Source: an uncultured Sporosarcina sp. | GTDB lineage: Bacteria > Bacillota > Bacilli > Bacillales_A > Planococcaceae | Direction of reading: 5' to 3' | Assembly (NCBI GenBank): GCA_947644645.1 | Contig: CANSAF010000005.1 | Span: 28,109-92,108 of the forward strand | Length of the DNA stretch: 64,000 nucleotides | In this document: positions 17,255 through 26,754 of the stretch, piece by piece | Layout of the letters: every line of letters begins with the position of its first letter | Numbering within the stretch: the first letter of the stretch is position 1 | Position numbers and translations under genes: made by a program | Notes under the pieces: model-generated | The model's database searches: none | Told to the model about the DNA's origin: nothing | Seen by the model: only the letters and a program-made list of their open reading frames with translations

Positions 17255-17280
17255 AGGCTGTCCAAAAGATGGGACAGCCT
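17255..17280 (-). terminator. Terminator after the NCS1 permease
   Basis: AGGCTGTCC (17255-17263) pairs with GGACAGCCT (17272-17280). Read on the minus strand the hairpin is followed by a T-rich run, ending the permease operon. Confidence 0.85.
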
Positions 17281-17294
17281 CCTAACCTTTATCA

Positions 17295-18740
17295 TTACAT
17301 AAGCTTACGAGAAGGTTGTGAAATTGCGATATATAAAATAGATGTCAACAAAATTGTCGGATAAACAGCTCCTGTTGTCGCCATAAAGAAATCGACATTT
17401 TGAATGACCGCGTAAAAAATTACCCCGATAAACCAAACGGCTACTGCTTTTACATTGATGCCTTTATAATACCAATACTTTCCACCAATCGTATCGAATT
17501 GGGATACATCGTATCTTTTTTTCTTGACGAAGAAATAATCAGAGACAAGTATCCCAATTAGCGCACTGAGTACCATACCAATATATTCAAGAAATATCAT
17601 AAATGTATCTAAAAAGCTATTCATATAAAGTGGAACTAACATTAGAATACCTGCAAGGATCGTAACGAGCCAGATTGAATGAAGTGGCTTCACTTTTCTC
17701 GTGATATTTGTGATAGAAACACCTGCCGCCATTAAGTTCACAACATTTGTAGTTACACAAGCTACTACAATCAGAACGAGCGCAATGGGTCCTAGTCCCA
17801 AATTAGTGACGAGTGAACTCGGGTCAGAGTTATCAGGATTGTAAACACCTGTTGTCAGTGCGGCGCCAATTGTTGAAATAATACCAACAAAAGCAAACCA
17901 TGCGAGCGCTACGAAAGCTCCGATTAGAGGCGCAACTGTCGCTGTTTTGACAGTTGGGGTATAGCGGGTGAATTCTGCTACGCCCAGTACCCAAGCTAAA
18001 CTGAATGCGGCCATCACGTCGATTGCGACACCCATTGGCATTTTCAAATCAGCAGGTGGTTGCCAAGCAAATATTTCTACAAGAGAATGTTGTTGTAAAA
18101 CAACCGTTGTAATCCAAACACCTAAAATAAGTACCAGGACCATACCGAGCCTTTCGACGATTTTAATTGAGTTTCTGCCAAGGGAGACAGCGGCTAAATT
18201 TAACAATGTCATAATGATAATCCCAAGAATCATCGGTCCAGAACTTCCAGGCTCCCCGTAAGCGGGCCAGCCGAGTAAATCGCTGAAGATGAAACTCATG
18301 GAAATGACGGCGATAAATGTATTGACGACAGCCCAGCCTAAAAAGACAATCGTATTTAAAAGTGTCGGCAAAGCACTTCCTTTAATTCCGAAAGCAGGTC
18401 TTGTAAGCGCCATTGTCGATGTCCCGACTTTATAACCCATATATCCAATCAGTGCCAAAATTAGGTAGGCGATTGGATTGGCGAGTAAGGTCACGCCGAT
18501 TGCTCCTGCAAATGCAGCTCCTGCGACCGTTCCACCCACATACCAAGAAGCATTATTTGAGTTTGCGCCAATCCAAATGGCAATCATATCAAAGAAACCG
18601 ATATTTCTTTGGGCCATTGGGACTTCCTCTGTTGCATAGTATTCTATTGTTTCTACTTTATCTTTCCCCGTTCCTGTATTACCCGAAGTCTCTTGGATCT
18701 TCAGGCACGAACTGGGGCCATCTTCGCTTGCTTTAGTCAT
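17295..18740 (-). CDS. NCS1-family nucleobase/cytosine permease
   Basis: A 481-residue carrier of the purine/cytosine permease family (CodB-like). A 50-residue hydrophilic N-terminus precedes about 12 helices; IAIWIGANSNNASWYVGGTVAG is the TM1 signature and GWAVVNTFIAV lies in TM3. Its ATG directly abuts the TAA of the upstream hydrolase gene, so they form an operon. The pairing suggests uptake of a nitrogen compound (pyrimidine, ureide, hydantoin or similar) that the hydrolase breaks down; the exact compound cannot be read. Confidence 0.85.
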   Translation of the reverse strand: MTKASEDGPSSCLKIQETSGNTGTGKDKVETIEYYATEEVPMAQRNIGFFDMIAIWIGANSNNASWYVGGTVAGAAFAGAIGVTLLANPIAYLILALIGYMGYKVGTSTMALTRPAFGIKGSALPTLLNTIVFLGWAVVNTFIAVISMSFIFSDLLGWPAYGEPGSSGPMILGIIIMTLLNLAAVSLGRNSIKIVERLGMVLVLILGVWITTVVLQQHSLVEIFAWQPPADLKMPMGVAIDVMAAFSLAWVLGVAEFTRYTPTVKTATVAPLIGAFVALAWFAFVGIISTIGAALTTGVYNPDNSDPSSLVTNLGLGPIALVLIVVACVTTNVVNLMAAGVSITNITRKVKPLHSIWLVTILAGILMLVPLYMNSFLDTFMIFLEYIGMVLSALIGILVSDYFFVKKKRYDVSQFDTIGGKYWYYKGINVKAVAVWFIGVIFYAVIQNVDFFMATTGAVYPTILLTSILYIAISQPSRKLM

Positions 18741-19439
18741 TTAATAACATATCCTTTCTTGAATCTTAATTTTATTTTTATGTGACGAAAGTTTTGAAAA
18801 TATCTCTCGCATATTATCCGGTGAAAATTGAAGTTCATCTGGTTCTTCTGAAGACCAAACGGCATAATCTTCTCCGTTTAACTTCTTGTATAACTCATCT
18901 GTTTGATACACTTCTAAATCATAAACCCAATTCGCCATCATTAAAATGGCTGCCATATGCGCACCTTCTGTTGTAGTACCGCACATATCTTCTACTAAAC
19001 TTACCTGATAATCTCTGTAATAAGCATCCATCACTGTTGAAAGCACACAAACATCCGTCAAAACACCACCGACAATTAAGTGCTCGATGCCTAAACTTTT
19101 CAACATCAGGTCTAAATTAGATTCGTGAAATCCACTATAGCGATATTTGTCCACGATGATATCGCCAGCTTCAGGTTTGACGAGATCTGCTACTTCAATC
19201 GCAGTTGTTTCACTATGATAATAAAGCGGTTCACCTTCTTCACCGACTGGTTCGCGATTAGCAAGACCAATCCCATCTGCACGGTTAATATGTCGCGTAT
19301 ATAGAACAGGAATATTGAGTTCCCGACATTTTTCAAGAATTGTTTTTGCGTTTTGAAAAATATTGTCCATGCCAACAACGGCAGAAGTACCGCCTTCATT
19401 TTGCATATCGACTAATAAAAAAGCTGTTTTTTGTGTCAT
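18741..19439 (-). CDS. Isochorismatase-family cysteine hydrolase
   Basis: A 232-residue amidohydrolase-type enzyme. The catalytic triad is visible: Asp11 in LLVDMQNEG, Lys98 in VDKYRYSGF and Cys131 in GGVLTDVCVLST. Relatives include biuret hydrolase, ureidoacrylate hydrolase (RutB), N-carbamoylsarcosine amidase and nicotinamidase. The linked NCS1 permease favours a ureide or carbamoyl substrate. First gene of a two-gene operon; the 225 bases upstream contain no other gene. Confidence 0.85.
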   Translation of the reverse strand: MTQKTAFLLVDMQNEGGTSAVVGMDNIFQNAKTILEKCRELNIPVLYTRHINRADGIGLANREPVGEEGEPLYYHSETTAIEVADLVKPEAGDIIVDKYRYSGFHESNLDLMLKSLGIEHLIVGGVLTDVCVLSTVMDAYYRDYQVSLVEDMCGTTTEGAHMAAILMMANWVYDLEVYQTDELYKKLNGEDYAVWSSEEPDELQFSPDNMREIFSKLSSHKNKIKIQERICY

Positions 19440-19664
19440 TGAATAATAATCTCCTTTCTATTTTTTCATTTTGTTTTACATAGCTAAGTATCGTAGCACG
19501 TTTAAGAGAAAAGTTAAAGTTAGAGATTGTTTTGTGAATTATATACAAATGTAAAACTGTTAATATTCGAATGCGTTGAGGGAAATTGCGACAAGTGCAT
19601 ATTCCGCCATAAGACGTTATGATAGAAGGAGTGTTATTGAACGATGAGAGTAGGAGTGTTCTAG

Positions 19665-20588
19665 ATGAAATGTTTTATGGTGATGCAAGGGCACACTTAT
19701 CAAGAAGAGCAAGAAAAAGGATTTATTTGGGCAGCAAAACAAGACAGTAGCGGGATGCCGTCGCATTCATGGGAACGTATGATGGAAGTGGAGAAAGGTG
19801 ATCTTATTTTTCATTATGTGAAAGGGGATATTGTTGCGGTAAGTGTGGCGACGACTGGATGTGAAGTTGCGTATCGACCGTCGAATCCACAAAATCATGC
19901 CCTTTGGAATGATCCTGGTTATTTTGTTGCGTTGGATGTTCATGAGCTAGATGTTCCCATCAATATTCAAACAAAACTGGAGGAGATTTCGCCACTTCTC
20001 CCCAATAAATATTCTCCATTTCAAGCAAATGGTCATGGCAATCAAGGTTATCTTTATCCATGTCATGAAGAATTGTCGATTAAATTATTAGAAATTATTG
20101 CAGATTCAAATATTACTAAAATAGAAGATGAACAATTAGCATTAGCGATTGGCACAGTCGTTGAAACTGAAAGAAACACATTAATTCCGTTACTAGCTGA
20201 GGCAGAATCTGAATTAAAAACTAAAATTCGACTAGAAGAACGAACATTCCATGCGCGGATGATGCCACTTTGGGCGCATCAATGTACAATTTGTGGAATT
20301 GATTTACCAATTGTTTTGCAGGCAACTCGCGCGAAACCACGGAAAGATTGTACAAAGGAAGAAAGAATTGATCCATATAATGGCATACTACTTTGCGCAA
20401 ATCATGCGATATTGTATAAAAAAGGTTATATTGCTTTTGATGGGCAAGGAAAAATTCATATAGCTGAGGAAATGTCGGAAGAAAATCATAAGAAATTCGG
20501 AATCCATCGTCAAATTAAAATCGCACGAATGGAACAAAATAAACCTTACATTAAGTGGCATAAACGTTATTTGTTTATTGACAAATAG
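19665..20588 (+). CDS. EVE-like/HNH protein, candidate modified-DNA endonuclease
   Basis: A 307-residue protein. The N-terminal part (about 1-145) looks like a PUA/EVE-type reader fold: MVMQGHTYQEEQ, WERMMEVEKGDLIFHY, VSVATTG and a late KYSPF..NGHGNQGYL block. The C-terminal part is an HNH fold with zinc cysteines Cys207/Cys210, DPYNGILLC (Asn239, Cys244) and NH (His247). EVE-HNH fusions are known type IV restriction enzymes acting on 5-methyl- or hydroxymethylcytosine. Here the first HNH position, usually ASH, is ATR (Arg222), so activity is doubtful. It is a solitary gene. Confidence 0.65.
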   Translation: MKCFMVMQGHTYQEEQEKGFIWAAKQDSSGMPSHSWERMMEVEKGDLIFHYVKGDIVAVSVATTGCEVAYRPSNPQNHALWNDPGYFVALDVHELDVPINIQTKLEEISPLLPNKYSPFQANGHGNQGYLYPCHEELSIKLLEIIADSNITKIEDEQLALAIGTVVETERNTLIPLLAEAESELKTKIRLEERTFHARMMPLWAHQCTICGIDLPIVLQATRAKPRKDCTKEERIDPYNGILLCANHAILYKKGYIAFDGQGKIHIAEEMSEENHKKFGIHRQIKIARMEQNKPYIKWHKRYLFIDK

Positions 20589-20766
20589 AGTGTGAAGTGA
20601 TTTTTCTTTAACTGATTAATTAGCGTTCGAAAAGTGGCTATATTTTGCTTTTTAGTGAAATGCCGGTCTAAGAACATCAGTAAAATCCCGATAGCAATGG
20701 TTTGAATTCACACAGGCATGTAAAATATAATAATTTTACAGATGAAAATATTAGGAGGACGAATTC

Positions 20767-21741
20767 ATGAGAGCAGTAACGGTCAAACAACCTGGTGGAG
20801 CGGAGCAATTACAAGTTGTAGATTATGAAATTCCAACGCCGAAAGCTGGCGAATTATTAATTAAAGTAAAAGCGGCTGCGATTAACCGGACGGATATTTT
20901 AAATCGCCAAAGTCCTTTAGGGTATATGAACAATCCAATTTTAGGGATTGAAGTTTCGGGCATTGTTGAGGAAGCGGGCGCCGGAGCGAAAATAGCGATC
21001 GGAACGCCTGTCATGGGGTTAGTGAACGGTGGTGGCTACGCGGAATATGTTGTGATGTCTGAAGAAAATGCGATGGTTATTCCAGAAAACCTTTCTTTTG
21101 AAGAAGCAGCGGCAATTCCTGAAGTGTTTTTAACTGCTTATCAAACATTATTTTGGCATGGACGACTAGAAAAAGGTGAAAAGGTCCTTATTCATGCTGG
21201 TGGAAGTGGTGTTGGAACGGCAGCCATTCAACTGGCGAAAGAAATGGCGAGCGCGAAAGTCCTTACGACAGCTGGCTCTGATGAAAAACTAGCTTTTTGT
21301 CAGGAATTAGGTGCAGATATTTGCATCAATTATAAAAAGCAAAATTTTGAGGAAGAAGTTTTACAATCCACAGATCAACAAGGCGTTGAACTCATTTTAG
21401 ATTTTGTTGGTGCATCGTATTGGGAACGTAATCTTAAAAGTGTAAAAGTAGATGGACGTTGGGTATTGATTGGCATTTTAGGTGGAAAAGTAGTAGAGAA
21501 CGTTAATTTAATGGATTTACTGTTAAAAAGAGTTCAAATTACTGGAACTTTATTGACGCCAAGAAGTGATGCTTATAAAGCGAAGTTAACAGCCGAATTC
21601 GCATCCAAAGCTTTAACTTTATTTGAAAATGAAAAAATTCGTCCAGTTGTGGATCATGTTTATTCTTTAACAGATATCCAAAAAGCGCATGAACGTATGG
21701 AAAGCAACCAAAACATCGGGAAAATTATTATTAAAATTTAA
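20767..21741 (+). CDS. Zinc-independent NAD(P)H:quinone oxidoreductase (MDR family)
   Basis: A 324-residue medium-chain dehydrogenase/reductase of the quinone reductase/TP53I3 type. GroES-like N-terminal domain (AAINRTDILNRQSPLGY) and Rossmann domain with HAGGSGVGTAAIQLAK (about 142-157). Catalytic zinc ligands of true alcohol dehydrogenases are absent, as normal for this branch. ATG 20767 follows AGGAGG. The substrate is probably a quinone or enone. It stands alone. Confidence 0.85.
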   Translation: MRAVTVKQPGGAEQLQVVDYEIPTPKAGELLIKVKAAAINRTDILNRQSPLGYMNNPILGIEVSGIVEEAGAGAKIAIGTPVMGLVNGGGYAEYVVMSEENAMVIPENLSFEEAAAIPEVFLTAYQTLFWHGRLEKGEKVLIHAGGSGVGTAAIQLAKEMASAKVLTTAGSDEKLAFCQELGADICINYKKQNFEEEVLQSTDQQGVELILDFVGASYWERNLKSVKVDGRWVLIGILGGKVVENVNLMDLLLKRVQITGTLLTPRSDAYKAKLTAEFASKALTLFENEKIRPVVDHVYSLTDIQKAHERMESNQNIGKIIIKI

Positions 21742-21860
21742 TGCCGATCTGTATAAAAAGTGATGGGTTCAGCATATGGGAAGAAAACATTCAATAGCAT
21801 AACGATTTGGGGCACGATTCGCATAAGAATTAGTGCCTCAAATAGTTTAAAATATAATTA

Positions 21861-23043
21861 TTAAATTAATGTCATAAGTGATCCACCAATTGCCCCAGTT
21901 AGCACAATAATCCAAGGTGGAAGTTTCCAGTAAGCAAGCATACTAAATAAAATTGCAGCGAGAGCAAAATCAATAGGCGCTATGATTGAACTTGTCCAAA
22001 TAGGAAAATAAAAAGCCGAGATTAGAATCCCGATAACTGCTGCATTTACGCCCGTTATTGCGCCTTTAATTTTAGAGTTGTTCCGAAGAGCATCCCAAAA
22101 TGGTAATGCACCCAGAATAAGAAGGAAAGCGGGTAAGAAAACTGCAAGTGTTGCGACTAAACCACCTTGCCAACCTTTCATAACGGCTCCTAAATAGGCT
22201 GCAAATGTAAATAAAGGACCGGGTACTGCTTGTGTAGCACCATAGCCTGCTAAGAATGACTCTTCGCTTATCCATCCAGTTGGTACCAGTTCCTGTTCTA
22301 ATAAAGGCAAAACGACATGCCCTCCACCAAAAACTAAGGAACCTGAACGATAAAAACTATCGAACATCGCGACCCAATAGGATCCAGTGATTTCTCTGAT
22401 AACTGGTAAAAGAAATAACAAGCCGAAAAATAACAATAGACAGATCACCGAAACTCTTTTAGTAATCGGGAATTTCGATTGAGCTACTTGAACTTCATCG
22501 TGTTGTTTAAATAAAAGGAACCCAAAGAATGCAGCGATTAAAATGACACCTACTTGAGTAAAAGCTGATTGCCAAAGAAGTGTTCCTATGAGTGCAAATA
22601 TAGCGATGGCTTTTCTTTTTAAATCAGGCGTCAAGTTTTTAGCCATCTCAAGAATGGCATGTGCAACTATCGATACTGCAACAATTTTCAATCCATGTAT
22701 CCATCCAGCGTTTCCGATATCAAATCCGGTAAGCAGTAAAGCAAAGAGAATAAGCGCAATAACAGATGGTAATGTAAAGCCAATAAAAGATGTAATTCCA
22801 CCCAATATCCCTGCACGCATAACGCCTATACCGATGCCGACTTGGCTACTGGCTGGACCCGGTAAGAGCAACTAAATCGGCATAACTTTTTTCATCCATC
22901 CATTTTCTTCTACGTACATATACTTCATGAAAATACCCTAAATGGGCGGTTGGTCCACCAAAGGAAGTCAACCCAAGTCGCATTGAAACTAAAAATATTT
23001 CCAAGAGTGATTTAAATCTTTTATTCGGGTTACGTTGATTCAT
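21861..23043 (-). pseudogene. chrA: Frameshifted chromate transporter
   Basis: CHR-family efflux protein, about 390 residues when intact. The N-terminal piece starts at ATG 23043 (MNQRNPNKRFKSLLEIFLVS...SFGGPTAHLG) and runs through ADLVAL into an early stop. The remaining 330 residues continue in another frame from LLPGPASSQVGIGIG. Intact relatives read ADLVALCQFLPGPASSQVG, so roughly ten bases appear lost near 22860-22872. The rest is undamaged (both CHR halves, VVLPLLEQELVPTGW, QAVPGPLF), so the break is recent. The upstream padR is also broken. Confidence 0.85.
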
Positions 23044-23055
23044 GATTATCTCCTA

Positions 23056-23333
23056 TTACTCTTTAAAGAGTTCATAAGCTTTTTTCCGAGCATCATTAAA
23101 AATTAAATCCCCTTTTCAGTTATCGTGTAATACCTTCTAATTTTCCCATTTGCGTTTCTATCTTTTTTATTAAAAGTTTATCAGACGCCATTGGATGTAG
23201 GATAGAGCATACCCGCGTATTCTTTAAGTTCTTCTAATATCCATACACCAAAAATAGGACGCGCTTTCGCATGATGTAAAATGTGTATATGAATAAAACC
23301 GAGAAACAATTTACGCAATACTTTATCCGCCAA
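23056..23333 (-). pseudogene. Decayed PadR-family regulator upstream of chrA
   Basis: Reconstructed by eye across frames. From TTG 23333 the sequence reads LRKLFLGFIHIHILHHA...IFGVWILEELKEYAGMLYPTSNGV, then two stops. A later in-frame stretch reads NGKIRRYYTITEKG, and after a further shift NDARKKAYELFKE ends at 23056. These are the ordered PadR winged-helix landmarks, with a small deletion before LYP and at least two disabling changes. PadR regulators commonly precede chrA in Bacillales and respond to chromate. Confidence 0.75.
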
Positions 23334-23351
23334 AACATCCTCTCCGACATC

Positions 23352-23370
23352 AATATCGACTTACGATATT
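23352..23370 (-). promoter_or_regulatory. Probable operator of the padR-chrA remnant
   Basis: AATATCG (23352-23358) and CGATATT (23364-23370) form a perfect seven-base inverted repeat just upstream of the decayed padR start. It lies downstream of a minus-strand TATACT that could be a -10 box. Confidence 0.5.
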
Positions 23371-23590
23371 GCGAGTATATAATACACGCTGATTATTTTC
23401 ACTGAAAAACAAGTAATTTACACAACCTTTACAATTCTAATTTGATAAAGTTTTTTTTTATCATTTACACTACGAATCAAATATTGAGTAAGCCATTAAT
23501 TGATTTATATTTAAGCATCTCTTCTCCGTCAACCAAACTCGTTATAGAACCAATTTCTTGTTCCAAAATAACGAATTATCACAATTCTTG

Positions 23591-23619
23591 TTGACCTTTC
23601 CCTTCGATAATAATATAAT
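23591..23619 (+). promoter_or_regulatory. Sigma-A promoter of the metNIQ operon
   Basis: TTGACC (23591-23596), 17-base spacer, TATAAT (23614-23619). I saw no S-box riboswitch or T-box in the leader up to 23710, which is unusual for methionine uptake genes. Confidence 0.7.
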
Positions 23620-23710
23620 TATGAATGTCGGAAATTGTCGAGTTTATTAGAAAACTAAAATTGTCTAATTGAAAAAGTTTACAGATGATTTTAAAGGAGG
23701 GAGTGTCATC

Positions 23711-24835
23711 ATGAATCCAATTGTAAAAGGAGCACCTGGAGATTATCGGCTTGCGGAAGGCATACTGAGTCAACTAGAAGATTTTATGAAGGCGTTACAT
23801 GTACATACGATTTATATTGTGGCGGGAGAAAAAGCATGGCACGCAACTCGGTCATATTTTCCTGACAGTATTGTTAAAAATGCACATACGAATTTTACGT
23901 TGATAGATGGAGTTTGTACGTTAGAAAAAGTTGAAGAGATTTCGGAACAACTCTCATTATGTGCTGCGGACGCTGTTTTGGGAATTGGTGGTGGAACAGT
24001 TCTTGATATTACAAAAGCGGCTGCGGTTCAAGCCAATGTAAAGTCAATTTTAGTTCCTACAATTGCCGCCACTTGTGCAGCTTGGACGCCATTAAGTGTT
24101 TTTTATGATGAAAATGGTCGTTTCACTCACTTTACTGAATTTCCTCTAGCAAACACGCTCGTCTTAATAGAACCTTCGATTATTGCGAATGCGCCGTTAA
24201 AGTATTTGCGAGCAGGGATTGGTGATACGCTTGCGAAATATTACGAGGCGGATGCATTAATTGCTTCGTTTTATGAAAATAAAGCCCATCCAGTTTGGCT
24301 GCAAGTTTCTCAGTTTTCAGCAAAAATTTGTCAAGATGTTTTGTTAGAAAACGGAGCAGCTGCTATGGAGGCTGCCGCTAACGGAGAAGTGAATGCTCAG
24401 TTGGTTAGTGTTATTGAAACGATTATTATGACAGGAGGAATGGTCGGCGGATTTGGTGGGAAATTTGGCAGAACCGCAGGCGCACATTCTCTTCATAATG
24501 GATTGACAGAAGCCGAAGAAGTAAAAGAAATTCTTCACGGAGAGCTTGTTGCATATGGCGTGCTCGTTCAATTAGCTTTGGAACAGAAAGATGATGAGAT
24601 TTTGAAGCTCATGAATCATTATCGCGCATGGGGCTTGCCGATTAGTTTAGAGAATTTAACAATAGATCCGAATGATGATGCGTTATTGCGCAAAGTTGTT
24701 CAAAAAGCAATTTTACCAATAGAATCTATCCATCTCATGAAACAAGAAATTACTGAAAAGACAGTAGTATCTGCAATGGAAAAGATTGAACTGCTTTATT
24801 CAACAAATTTTGAAAGAAGAGGAGAATTGATATGA
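23711..24835 (+). CDS. Iron-containing alcohol/hydroxyacid dehydrogenase (HcxA/GldA-like)
   Basis: A 374-residue member of the group III iron-dependent dehydrogenase family. The NAD-binding motif LGIGGGTVLDITKA and metal-site blocks AGIGDTLAKYYEA, GAHSLHNGL and LHGELVAYG are present. ATG 23711 follows AAAGGAGG (23693-23700); the in-frame TTG at 23669 has no such site. Its stop overlaps the metQ start by four bases, so it is coupled to the transporter. By recall it is nearer to YbdH/HcxA, a hydroxycarboxylate dehydrogenase, than to true glycerol dehydrogenase. It may act on 2-hydroxy or 2-oxo acids linked to methionine. Confidence 0.78.
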   Translation: MNPIVKGAPGDYRLAEGILSQLEDFMKALHVHTIYIVAGEKAWHATRSYFPDSIVKNAHTNFTLIDGVCTLEKVEEISEQLSLCAADAVLGIGGGTVLDITKAAAVQANVKSILVPTIAATCAAWTPLSVFYDENGRFTHFTEFPLANTLVLIEPSIIANAPLKYLRAGIGDTLAKYYEADALIASFYENKAHPVWLQVSQFSAKICQDVLLENGAAAMEAAANGEVNAQLVSVIETIIMTGGMVGGFGGKFGRTAGAHSLHNGLTEAEEVKEILHGELVAYGVLVQLALEQKDDEILKLMNHYRAWGLPISLENLTIDPNDDALLRKVVQKAILPIESIHLMKQEITEKTVVSAMEKIELLYSTNFERRGELI

Positions 24836-25653
24836 AAAAATGGTTGTTAGCGAGTGTCTTTGTTTTAGTATTAGGCGTACTTGCGGCTTGCGGAGGTAGT
24901 GAAGGGAAGTCGGAAGGTGGTAGCGCATTAAGTGATGAAAAATTAGTTGTCGGTGTAACAGCTGGACCTCATGAAGAAATTCTTGAAAAAGTGAAAGAGT
25001 TAGCGGAAGAAGAAGGCTTAACAATTGAGATTAAAACATTTATGGACTATGTTATGCCAAATGTTGCGTTAGCAGAAAAAGAAATTGATATAAACAGTTT
25101 CCAAACAGAACCATTTTTTGATGCGATGAAGGAAGACAGAGGGTTAGATTTAGTAAAAGTAGCGGATACGGTGACGTTTCCAATGGGCGTTTATTCGGAA
25201 GATGTGACGGATGTCGCAGATCTTGAGCCGGGTGCTAAAATTGGTTTGCCAAGTGACCCAACAAATAGCGGACGTGCATTAATGTTATTTGAAGCAGCAG
25301 GACTCTTGAAAATGGAAGAGGGTGTTGGTCTGAATGGAACAATTCGTGACATTGCAGATAACCCAAATAATTATGAGTTTATCGAATTGGACTCTGCACA
25401 AATTGCACGTCAATTGAATGAACTTGACGCCGCAGCAATTAACACGAACTTTGCAATCGAAGCTGGGTTATCACCTGCGGAAGACGCGATTTTTAGTGAA
25501 GGTGCAGATTCTCCGTATGCCAATTTAATTGCAGTTAGAACGGAAAATAAAGATGATGCAGTCGTTCAAAAGTTCATTGATTTATATCGATCGGAAGAAG
25601 TTAAACAATTTATCGAGGAAAACTTTTCAAAATCGATTATCCCATCTTGGTAA
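24832..25653 (+). CDS. metQ: MetQ, D/L-methionine-type binding lipoprotein
   Basis: NlpA-family binding protein of a MetNIQ importer: signal peptide with LGVLAAC lipobox (Cys20), then KLVVGVTAGPHEEILE, FMDYVMPNVALAEKEIDINSFQTEPF and GLPSDPTNSGRALMLFE, all family landmarks. Length 273 is standard. It overlaps the dehydrogenase stop (ATGA) and is followed by a hairpin and metN. Methionine, its sulfoxide or its hydroxy analogue are plausible ligands. Confidence 0.93.
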   Translation: MKKWLLASVFVLVLGVLAACGGSEGKSEGGSALSDEKLVVGVTAGPHEEILEKVKELAEEEGLTIEIKTFMDYVMPNVALAEKEIDINSFQTEPFFDAMKEDRGLDLVKVADTVTFPMGVYSEDVTDVADLEPGAKIGLPSDPTNSGRALMLFEAAGLLKMEEGVGLNGTIRDIADNPNNYEFIELDSAQIARQLNELDAAAINTNFAIEAGLSPAEDAIFSEGADSPYANLIAVRTENKDDAVVQKFIDLYRSEEVKQFIEENFSKSIIPSW

Positions 25654-25670
25654 TCTTTGATAGGTATAGA

Positions 25671-25714
25671 GAAAGGGTGTTTGCATTGTCATGATGCAAA
25701 TCCCCCTTTTTTCT
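25671..25714 (+). promoter_or_regulatory. Hairpin with T-tract between metQ and metN
   Basis: GGG...TTTGCAT pairs with ATGCAAA...CCCC around 25675-25706, followed by TTTTTTCT. It resembles a leaky terminator that would leave the binding protein in excess over metN and metI. Confidence 0.6.
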
Positions 25715-25734
25715 ATTTGAAAGGAATGAAGTAG

Positions 25735-26754
25735 ATGATTAGATTAGAAAATGTATCTAAAGTTTTTAAAATTAAAAACAAAGAAGTGACAGCTGTTGAT
25801 CAAGCAAATATTCATGTGAAAAAAGGCGAGATCCATGGTGTGATTGGTTATAGTGGCGCTGGGAAAAGTACGTTAATTCGCTGTGTGAATATGTTGGAAA
25901 AGCCATCTGCTGGAAAAGTGATCATCGATGGGGAAGACATTACAACGCATTCTGCAAATAAACTGCGAGAAGCGCGTCAAAAAGTAGGTATCATTTTCCA
26001 AGGGTTTAACTTGTTAAAAACGGCGACAGTTTACGATAATATCGCCATTCCACTGAAACTTATCGGGTTGAATAAAGAAGAAGTGAAAGCACGAACGGAA
26101 AAGTATTTGGATATTGTCGGGTTAGCTGACCGTCATTCAAACTATCCCTCTCAATTATCGGGTGGTCAAAAACAGCGTGTGGCCATTGCAAGAGCATTAT
26201 CGCAAGAGCCAGAAGTTTTATTAAGTGACGAAGCGACAAGTGCATTAGATCCTGAAACAACAGAATCGATACTTGATTTATTATTGAAAATTAATCGTGA
26301 GTTTGGGATTACGATTTTACTCATTACACATGAGATGAATGTCATTCAAAAAATTTGTGATTATGTTTATGTCCTTGAAAATGGAAAAATTGTTGAGGAT
26401 GGCAATGCGATTGATTTATTCACAAGTCCTCAACATCGAACGACAAAGAAATTTTTAAGCGCGATTGCGCAAAGGAATTTATCGCCTTCTTTAATTTCAC
26501 AATTACATTTATCGGGTCCTGTCGTTCGTTTAACTTTCATTGGAGATGTTACGGGGAAGCCGTTACTTGCTGAAGTGAATCAAAAATTCCAAGTGAAATC
26601 GAATATTTTGGCAGCAAATATTATCGAATTAAAAAATGGTGTCATCGGAAATTTAGTCGTTCATTTAATTGGTGATAAGAATGAAATTAAGGAAGCATTA
26701 TCATTTTTAAGTAAACAAAATGTCGGGGTAGAAGAATTGAGGGATGACAATTGA
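25735..26754 (+). CDS. metN: MetN, methionine importer ATPase
   Basis: ATPase with Walker A GYSGAGKST (38-46), LSGGQKQR, VLLSDEATSALDP and LITHEM, followed by a C-terminal NIL domain (about 265-335) which senses intracellular methionine and inhibits transport in the family. Length 339 is normal. Its TGA overlaps the metI TTG start. Confidence 0.95.
   Translation: MIRLENVSKVFKIKNKEVTAVDQANIHVKKGEIHGVIGYSGAGKSTLIRCVNMLEKPSAGKVIIDGEDITTHSANKLREARQKVGIIFQGFNLLKTATVYDNIAIPLKLIGLNKEEVKARTEKYLDIVGLADRHSNYPSQLSGGQKQRVAIARALSQEPEVLLSDEATSALDPETTESILDLLLKINREFGITILLITHEMNVIQKICDYVYVLENGKIVEDGNAIDLFTSPQHRTTKKFLSAIAQRNLSPSLISQLHLSGPVVRLTFIGDVTGKPLLAEVNQKFQVKSNILAANIIELKNGVIGNLVVHLIGDKNEIKEALSFLSKQNVGVEELRDDN

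Noticed and set aside
23371-23710. S-box (SAM riboswitch) or T-box leader before the metNIQ operon
   Set aside because: Neither the conserved S-box helices nor the T-box antiterminator sequence is recognisable.
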